Source of the DNA: an uncultured Elusimicrobia bacterium
Lineage (GTDB): Bacteria > Elusimicrobiota > Elusimicrobia > Elusimicrobiales > UBA9959
DNA length: 43,948 nt
Assembly: GCA_903917735.1 (NCBI GenBank)
Contig: CAIXBR010000074.1
Location: forward strand, 1 to 43,948
Reading direction: 5' to 3'
A program made the translations under genes and the position numbers. Of the stretch, positions 38,602-43,948 are shown piece after piece (within the stretch, counting starts at the first letter, position 1; the number at the start of each line of letters is the position of its first letter). Under the pieces are notes generated by a model, which saw nothing but the letters and a program-made list of their open reading frames with translations, was not told the origin of the DNA and did not search any database.

Positions 38602-40158
38602 ATGAAAAATATTTTTACCGCATTACTGATGACAGCGGTGCTTTGCGGCTCCGCCCGGGCCCAGCCGATAGAAAAACTGGCCGACAAACTGACCGAAGGC
38701 GTGAAGGACCGCCCCGCCATAAAGCTGGCCGTCCTGGAATTCCCCTACGCCGGCGGAAAAGCCTCGGACGGGCCGGTGATAGTGCAGGAACGGCTTACCA
38801 CGGCGCTGGCCCAGAACAATAAAATAACCCTTATAGAAAGGGGCCTCCTGAAAAAAGTGATGGGCGAACTGAACCTGCAGGCTTCCGGCGCGATGGACGA
38901 GGACACGGTGAAGAAACTCGGGCATATGCTGGGCGCCGATGCGGTGGTCACCGGCACTCTCAACGATCTTAAAGAAACGGAAACGGAAATTAACGCCCGC
39001 GTGGTGGAAACCGAAACCGGCAAGATACTTTCCGCCGCCTCGGCTAATGTGGAAAAGACCTGGAAGGACACCGCCGTGACGCCGCCTCAGCCCCAGAACT
39101 TCGGTGCCAAACCTCTTGTGCAGGTAGCCATTCTGCTGGATACCTCCAACTCGATGGACGGCCTTATAAGCCAGGCCCGCAACCAGGTCTGGAAAATAGT
39201 CAACGAGCTGGTCTCCTCGGAAAAGAGCGGGTCAAAGCCCGTCATAGAGGTAGCCCTTTACGAATACGGTAATTCCTCCCTCAACAGGGAAACCGGCTGG
39301 ATACGCCAGGTGCTGCCGTTCACCACTGACCTCGACAGCGTGGCCAAGGAGCTGTTTGCGCTTAAGACCAACGGCGGAGACGAGTACTGCGGCTGGGTCA
39401 TAAAAGACGCCGTTAACGAGCTTAAGTGGAGCCCGAAGTCAGACGTCTACAAAGCCATCTTCATCGCCGGCAACGAGCCGTTCACTCAGGGTCCGGTTCC
39501 CTTCCAGGACTCGATCTCAGCGGCCAAGGCCAGGAATATTTTCGTCAACACCATATACTGCGGTTCCCGCCAGCAGGGCGTGGCGGAGCAGTGGAAAGCC
39601 GGATCCGACCTGGCCGAGGGCGACTACGCCAACATCGACCAGTCCGCCCAGAACTACGCCATAACCGCTCCGCAGGACGACAAGATCGCCGAGCTCAGCA
39701 ACAAGCTCAACGATACCTATGTAGCCTACGGCTCGGCGGCTACGGGTAAGATGGCCGCCAAGAAAGAAATGGATTTGGCGGTCCGCGGCGCCGGCGGATC
39801 GATGGTTGCGGAGCGTGCCGCCTTCAAGGCCGCCGCCCCCGCCGCCGCTCAGGCCGAAGCTTCCTGGGACGTGGTTTCGGCCCTGGAGAGCGGCTCTGTA
39901 AAACGGGACGAGATCAAAACGGACCAGCTCCCCGACGAGCTTAAGAAGATGGACAAGAAAGAGCGGGACGCGTATATAGACGGCAAGCTGGCAGAACGCA
40001 AGAAGATAAAGGAAGAGATAAACCGCCTGCAGACCGAGCGTAAAACGTACATCGCCCAGGAAGAGAAGAAAGCTTCAGGCGTGAACACCCTGGACAAAGC
40101 GATGACAAACACCATACGCAAGCAGGCCACGAAGCGCGGCTACAAGTTCGCGCAGTAA
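38602..40158 (+). CDS. FlgO/CsgG-like plus von Willebrand A secreted protein
   Basis: A 518-residue secreted protein; ATG 38602 follows GGAGG. The signal peptide ends near residue 20 (SARA). Residues about 38-155 form a CsgG/FlgO-like domain: KLAVLEFPYAGGKAS, VQERLTTALAQNNKITLIER, LGADAVVTGTL. A von Willebrand A domain follows (about 170-400) with an intact metal site DTSNSMDG at 180-187 and TNGGDEYCGW. The C-terminus (about 445-518) is a charged coiled coil with a KKMDKKERDAYIDGK stretch, as seen in other vWA proteins of this type. It probably binds protein partners in the periplasm. First gene of a plus-strand run with GH3, lepB and nupC. Confidence 0.85.
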   Translation: MKNIFTALLMTAVLCGSARAQPIEKLADKLTEGVKDRPAIKLAVLEFPYAGGKASDGPVIVQERLTTALAQNNKITLIERGLLKKVMGELNLQASGAMDEDTVKKLGHMLGADAVVTGTLNDLKETETEINARVVETETGKILSAASANVEKTWKDTAVTPPQPQNFGAKPLVQVAILLDTSNSMDGLISQARNQVWKIVNELVSSEKSGSKPVIEVALYEYGNSSLNRETGWIRQVLPFTTDLDSVAKELFALKTNGGDEYCGWVIKDAVNELKWSPKSDVYKAIFIAGNEPFTQGPVPFQDSISAAKARNIFVNTIYCGSRQQGVAEQWKAGSDLAEGDYANIDQSAQNYAITAPQDDKIAELSNKLNDTYVAYGSAATGKMAAKKEMDLAVRGAGGSMVAERAAFKAAAPAAAQAEASWDVVSALESGSVKRDEIKTDQLPDELKKMDKKERDAYIDGKLAERKKIKEEINRLQTERKTYIAQEEKKASGVNTLDKAMTNTIRKQATKRGYKFAQ

Positions 40159-40162
40159 ATAA

Positions 40163-41764
40163 ATGAATAAACGCCGCCGGCTCACAGTCTTCATGCTTCT
40201 CATCCTGCCGGCGGCCCTGCTGCGGGCCGCCGAACCCTCGATAGAAGAGAAGGCGGCCCAGCTTTTGATGGTCTCAGCAGAGGCGGCCGACGTCTCCACC
40301 GCCGCGGCCGCCGCCAGGGCCGGCCTGGGCGGGGTGCAGCTGCAGTGGGGCTCCTACTCGCTGGAAGAAACCCGCAAGCTTACCGAAAAGCTTCAGGCCG
40401 AAGCGTCAGCTTCCCCCTCGGGAACGCCCCTTTTCATCTCCGTGGACTACGAGGGCGGCAGCGTTTACGTGCCCACCACGCTGGGCCTGCTGGAACTACC
40501 TACAAATATGATGCTCGGCGCCGCCGCCGACGAGAACAATACGGCCACGCTGTTCTACCTGGCCGGCAAAGAACTGAAGCGCGCCGGCATAAACATGGCC
40601 TTAGGCCCGGTGCTGGACATAAACACCAACCCTAAAAACCCTATCATAGGCATACGCTCCCTGGGCTCCGACCCGGCGCAAGCCGCAAGGCTCGGCGGGG
40701 CCATAATAAACGGCCTGAAAGCGGCCGGGGTGATAGCGGTGGGCAAGCATTTCCCCGGCCACGGCGCCGCGCTGCAGGATTCCCACAAAACTCTGCCTGA
40801 GATCTCACTCTCCACGGCCGAACTGCATACCGCGCACCTCGTGCCGTTCAAGAAGGCGATAGAGCTGGGCATCCCGGCCATAATGACGGCCCATATCCGC
40901 TATCCCGCCCTGGACCCTCGCAATCCGGCCACGCTTTCCCGCGCCGTGATCGCCGGGCTGCTTAAAAAAGACCTCGGCTTCACCGGCCTTGTAATGACCG
41001 ACAGCCTGGATATGCGCGCCATAACTTCCAGGCTGCCCATACACAAAGCGGCGGCCGAGGCCCTGAAGGCCGGGGCCGACATACTGCTGATAGGCAAAGG
41101 CGACCCCGGCAAAGCCATAAAGGAAATAGCCGCCCAGGTCCGCTCCGGCAGGATAAACGAAACCCGACTGAACGACGCCTACGAAAAAGTGCTGTCGGCA
41201 AAACGCGCGGCCGGGCTCTTCAACCAGCCGGAGGCCCCGTCCCCCTTTGACAAGGCTTACCTTGAGATCACCGGCAGCCTGTCGCGCAAGGCCGTCACGC
41301 TGGCCGGCGGCGGCTGCACGCTCCCGCTCCAAAAGAACAAGAAGATAGCGGTAATAATATTCGCTCCGCAGCGCTTCGCCGCCAACGCCATTTACCTTTA
41401 CAGGACTCTGCTTGAGAACGGCTATACGGCCAGCCAGTACCTTTTCGACATTGGCGTGGACGGCGGAGACGCCAGGAAGATAAGCGAGGCCGCGGGGAAG
41501 GCGGACATCCTGGTCATAGGCAGCTTCCAGTGGGCCGGCGCCCAGAACATCAGCCAGCGGGAAACGATAACGCGCCTGCTGGCCTCCGGCAAGCCCTCGG
41601 TGCTGCTCAGCCTGATGAACCCTTACGACATAGCCGGCTACCCCAAAACGCAGTGCGCTCTGGCCCTCTACGGCATGACCGCCCCGTCCATGACCGCCGC
41701 CGGAGAGGTCCTCACCGGCCTGCTTAAGCCCACGGGCAGATTGCCGGTAGCCATGCCGAAATAG
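40163..41764 (+). CDS. GH3 beta-N-acetylhexosaminidase, secreted
   Basis: A 533-residue secreted GH3 enzyme with signal peptide MNKRRRLTVFMLLILPAALL. The NagZ-type signature KHFPGHG begins at Lys195, followed by DSHKTLPE with the catalytic His, and the nucleophile is Asp280 in MTDSLDM. A C-terminal domain (about 370-533) with AVIIFAPQRF and LVIGSFQW follows, so it is the longer two-domain form. It would release N-acetylglucosamine from peptidoglycan fragments or chitin-like substrates. It starts four bases after the vWA gene with no visible ribosome-binding site, which suggests translational coupling. Confidence 0.9.
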   Translation: MNKRRRLTVFMLLILPAALLRAAEPSIEEKAAQLLMVSAEAADVSTAAAAARAGLGGVQLQWGSYSLEETRKLTEKLQAEASASPSGTPLFISVDYEGGSVYVPTTLGLLELPTNMMLGAAADENNTATLFYLAGKELKRAGINMALGPVLDINTNPKNPIIGIRSLGSDPAQAARLGGAIINGLKAAGVIAVGKHFPGHGAALQDSHKTLPEISLSTAELHTAHLVPFKKAIELGIPAIMTAHIRYPALDPRNPATLSRAVIAGLLKKDLGFTGLVMTDSLDMRAITSRLPIHKAAAEALKAGADILLIGKGDPGKAIKEIAAQVRSGRINETRLNDAYEKVLSAKRAAGLFNQPEAPSPFDKAYLEITGSLSRKAVTLAGGGCTLPLQKNKKIAVIIFAPQRFAANAIYLYRTLLENGYTASQYLFDIGVDGGDARKISEAAGKADILVIGSFQWAGAQNISQRETITRLLASGKPSVLLSLMNPYDIAGYPKTQCALALYGMTAPSMTAAGEVLTGLLKPTGRLPVAMPK

Positions 41765-41785
41765 CGTGATCGGAAACGGAAGAAC

Positions 41786-42301
41786 ATGAAACCGATACGA
41801 ACGACCGTAATAATAATCCTTACTCTCGCCGCCGTGTTCGCCTTCCGGCACTGGATAGCCGAGCCCATCTACATCGCCAGCGACTCCATGGCCCCCACCC
41901 TGGTCAAAGGTTCCCACCTCTTCCTGGACAAACTCACCTACCGCTTCCGCCCGCCGGGCCGCGGCGAAATAATAGCTTTTAAGTCACCCCTCGGTGAGGA
42001 CCACGAATCCGCAAAAAGAGTAATAGCCGTAGGCGGCGACACCGTGGAACTGCGGCAGAAGAAAGTCTACCTCAACGGGGAAGCGCAGCTGGAGATCTAC
42101 GCCTTCTACGCCCGCGCGGGCGAAGCTCTGCAGGGCGACGACATGCCACCGGCCTCCGTCCCCGCCGGGGCCCTGTTCCTGCTCGGCGACAACCGCGACA
42201 ACTCCAACGACTCGGCGTCGTGGAAGGACCCCGCCACCGGCAAGCCGCCGAGGTTCCTCCCCCTTACGGAAGTTACCGGGAAGGTCCGCGGAGTCTATTG
42301 A
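41786..42301 (+). CDS. lepB: Signal peptidase I
   Basis: A 171-residue membrane-anchored serine protease that removes signal peptides. It has one N-terminal transmembrane segment (about 6-24), the catalytic Ser34 in SDSMAPTL and the general base Lys77 in KRVIAVGGD, plus the conserved GDNRDNSNDS box. It is short, near the minimal length of the family. The start follows GGAAGA. It lies 21 bases after the GH3 gene. Because many genes here encode exported proteins, it may be one of several signal peptidases. Confidence 0.93.
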   Translation: MKPIRTTVIIILTLAAVFAFRHWIAEPIYIASDSMAPTLVKGSHLFLDKLTYRFRPPGRGEIIAFKSPLGEDHESAKRVIAVGGDTVELRQKKVYLNGEAQLEIYAFYARAGEALQGDDMPPASVPAGALFLLGDNRDNSNDSASWKDPATGKPPRFLPLTEVTGKVRGVY

Positions 42302-42352
42302 GGCGGCCGCAAAAATTAACTACACTTTAAAAGCGTTTAAAAAGGAGACCTC

Positions 42353-43591
42353 ATGAGACTTGTAAGTTTTTTCGGCATGTTCGTCATACTCGGCATAGCC
42401 TGGCTATCAAGCAAGAACCGCAAAGCCATTAATTATAAGGCCATCGCGGCCGGCACGCTCCTGCAGATCCTGCTGGGCGTGCTGATCATGAAGGTGCCGC
42501 TCGGGCAGAGGTTCTTCATGTTCCTCAACGACGCCATCGTCAAGCTGCTCTCGTTCACCAACGAGGGCTCCAAATTCGTCTTCGGCGGGCTGATGGACAA
42601 CCCGTCGCTGGGCTTCATTTTCGCGTTCCAGGTGCTGCCGACAATAATTTTCTTCTCCTCGCTGATGGCCGTGCTGTATTACATCGGCATCATGCAGAAG
42701 ATAGTTAAGGCCTTCGCGTGGGTGATGACACGCTTCATGAGCTCCTCCGGAGCCGAGTCGCTGGTGGCCAGCGCCAACATCTTCGTGGGCCAGACCGAAG
42801 CCCCCCAGGCCATACGGCCGTACATGGCCAGCCTGACCGAGTCCGAGCTCTTCGTCGTAATGACGGCAGGCATGGGGACTCTCGCCGGCGGCGTGATGGG
42901 CAGCTACACCGGCATGCTGCTGCCTTACATCCCCGGCATAGGCGGGCATCTGCTGGCGTCCGTAATTATGTCGTCGGTGGGTTCCCTTGTGATAGCTAAG
43001 CTGATAATCCCCGAGACCGGTACGCCGGTGACCTGCGGCAAGCTCGATATGAAGCTGGAGCTGCCGGACAAGAACGTGATAGATGCCGCCGCCAACGGGG
43101 CCACCACCGGCCTGCAGATGGCGTTGAACGTCGGCGGCTGCCTGCTGGCCTTCATGGCGCTGCTAGCGATGCTCAATTTCATTGTAGGGCACATCGGCGC
43201 GCTGGTGAGCCTCCCCGGCCTGTCGCTCGAGAAGATCTTCGGCTGGATCTTCACGCCGCTCGCGTGGATTATGGGCATACCGATGAGCGAAGCCCCCCAG
43301 GTGGGCAGCTGGATAGGTCAGAAGACCGTCCTCAACGAGTTTGTGGCCTACTTCAACATGGCGGACTTCCTGAAGGCCAACCCCACGGCCATCAGCCAGC
43401 GCTCGCTTATCATCGGCGCGCACGCGCTAGCCGGCTTCTCCAACTTCCTGTCGATAGCCATACAGATAGGCGGCCTGGGCGCCCTGGCTCCCACCCGCCG
43501 CCACGACATAGCCCGCTTGGGGCTTTACGCCGTGCTGGCCGGCTCGCTGGCCTGCTTCCTGTCGGCGGCCATAACCGGCTTCCTGCTGTAA
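42353..43591 (+). CDS. nupC: NupC/CNT-type nucleoside transporter
   Basis: A 412-residue membrane protein of the concentrative nucleoside transporter family, which imports nucleosides with protons or sodium. It shows the N-terminal helices, FAFQVLPTIIFFSSLMAVLYY, the substrate-binding GQTEAPQAIRPY near residue 146, GGVMGSYTGML and the C-terminal HALAGFSNFLSIAIQIGGLG. The start follows AGGAG. The length is normal. Together with the phosphopentomutase-like enzyme it suggests nucleoside salvage. A terminator follows closely. Confidence 0.93.
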   Translation: MRLVSFFGMFVILGIAWLSSKNRKAINYKAIAAGTLLQILLGVLIMKVPLGQRFFMFLNDAIVKLLSFTNEGSKFVFGGLMDNPSLGFIFAFQVLPTIIFFSSLMAVLYYIGIMQKIVKAFAWVMTRFMSSSGAESLVASANIFVGQTEAPQAIRPYMASLTESELFVVMTAGMGTLAGGVMGSYTGMLLPYIPGIGGHLLASVIMSSVGSLVIAKLIIPETGTPVTCGKLDMKLELPDKNVIDAAANGATTGLQMALNVGGCLLAFMALLAMLNFIVGHIGALVSLPGLSLEKIFGWIFTPLAWIMGIPMSEAPQVGSWIGQKTVLNEFVAYFNMADFLKANPTAISQRSLIIGAHALAGFSNFLSIAIQIGGLGALAPTRRHDIARLGLYAVLAGSLACFLSAAITGFLL

Positions 43592-43605
43592 GCCTCACAG
43601 GGAAA

Positions 43606-43636
43606 GAAAAAGGGCGGACAATGTCCGCCCTTTTTC
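43606..43636 (+). terminator. Rho-independent terminator after nupC
   Basis: Stem GAAAAAGGGCGGAC / GTCCGCCCTTTTTC with a three-base loop, 15 bases after the stop codon. It may also serve the WD40 fragment on the other strand. Confidence 0.88.
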
Positions 43637-43651
43637 TTTATCCCCGCAAGT

Positions 43652-43845
43652 TCAGGGGAGCTTCCACAGCAGCACCGTTTTATCCTTGGAACCGGAGGCC
43701 AGAGTTTTGCCGTCCGGTGAAAAGGCCAGGGCCTCAACGCTGTCCGAATGTCCCGCGTATATTTTAACAGGCTTTTTTCCTTTCCCGGGCAGCGGCCAAA
43801 GTTTAACCACCCGCGGGCTACCGGCTATTGCAACCTTTCTAACAC
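43652..43845 (-). pseudogene. 3' end of a WD40-repeat gene, cut upstream
   Basis: The minus-strand frame encodes the end of a WD40 propeller: VAIAGSPRVVKLWPL (end of one blade) and then a full last blade, GHSDSVEALAFSPDGKTLAS through KTVLLWKLP and a stop at 43652. A WD40 protein needs several blades; upstream of VAIAG the reading no longer resembles WD40, and an IS30-like element begins there. The gene is most likely interrupted by that insertion. The exact junction (about 43836-43850) cannot be fixed. Confidence 0.7.
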
Positions 43846-43948
43846 CAAGTAAGTTGTACGGCAAGTTGTGTTCTTCGTGTATCATAACACGAGGGAACAA
43901 CAATGGATTACAAACGGGTGACTGCGGAAGAACGGGGGCTCATTTATC
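43840..43948 (+). mobile_element. Left end of an IS30-like insertion sequence (partial)
   Basis: Approximate left boundary, inferred from the loss of WD40 coding similarity and from the transposase start at 43903. The terminal inverted repeat cannot be identified without the other end. The element continues past the window. Confidence 0.5.
43903..43948 (+). CDS. IS30-family-like transposase, N-terminal fragment
   Basis: ATG 43903 follows GAGGG at a good distance, and the frame stays open to the window end. The 15 visible residues, MDYKRVTAEERGLIY, match the usual opening of IS30-family transposases, (K/R)-x-L/V-T-x-EER-x-x-IY, where a helix-turn-helix begins. Only the N-terminus is present, so the family call is provisional. 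Confidence 0.5.
   Translation, partial: MDYKRVTAEERGLIY

Noticed and set aside
43652..43903. WD40 frame read as an intact 83-residue gene from 43903
   Set aside because: The first 20 or so residues come from the IS-like end and a single blade cannot form a propeller.

Overview
The window comes from a bacterium with GC-rich, closely packed genes on both strands. Many products carry signal peptides or lipoprotein signals, and there is a SurA-like periplasmic protein, which suggests two membranes. The style (very large secreted beta-rich proteins, DUF1566 families, a secreted pullulanase) would fit an uncultured lineage such as Elusimicrobiota. That is an impression from gene content; no rRNA or other phylogenetic marker is present.

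Region 1 (1-10812, minus) is one uninterrupted reading frame of at least 3,604 codons, cut by the left edge. It encodes a secreted giant built from a tandemly duplicated G8 plus beta-helix block, a pectin-lyase-like helix with glycine-rich loops, and two six-bladed kelch propellers, each apparently nested inside an FN3-like domain.

Region 2 (10.8-23.7 kb, minus) is an accessory island and the most interesting part. It holds a nucleotidyltransferase coupled to a 55-residue protein, an AAA/DUF4143 ATPase, two tandem MNT-HEPN modules, a truncated DUF1016 (YhcG-like) gene, an AlbA_2/Schlafen-type ATPase, and five DUF1566 proteins with a four-helix-bundle Avd-like gene. The five DUF1566 genes end their C-type-lectin-like domain in a 120-129 bp segment that differs between copies almost only at first and second codon positions, with the third base kept. 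This is the footprint of adenine-directed mutagenesis by a diversity-generating retroelement (DGR). The window holds five variable repeats (VRs) and an Avd candidate. It has no reverse transcriptase and no template repeat that I can see, so the targets must be served from elsewhere or be relics.

Region 3 (23.7-43.6 kb) looks like ordinary chromosome: a FecR-domain protein, a coiled-coil secreted protein, type I pullulanase, a DUF4015 glycosidase-like protein, a phosphopentomutase-like enzyme, an ICMT-like membrane protein, an M1-M28-PDZ double peptidase, an RluA-type pseudouridine synthase, an MFS transporter, a stand-alone asparaginase domain, an ApbE-like lipoprotein, and a plus-strand run of vWA protein, GH3 hexosaminidase, signal peptidase I and a NupC-type nucleoside transporter. 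Several strong hairpin terminators separate these units.

The right edge (43.65-43.95 kb) holds the end of a WD40 gene that appears cut by an IS30-like element, whose transposase begins at 43903. I saw no tRNA, rRNA or CRISPR array.
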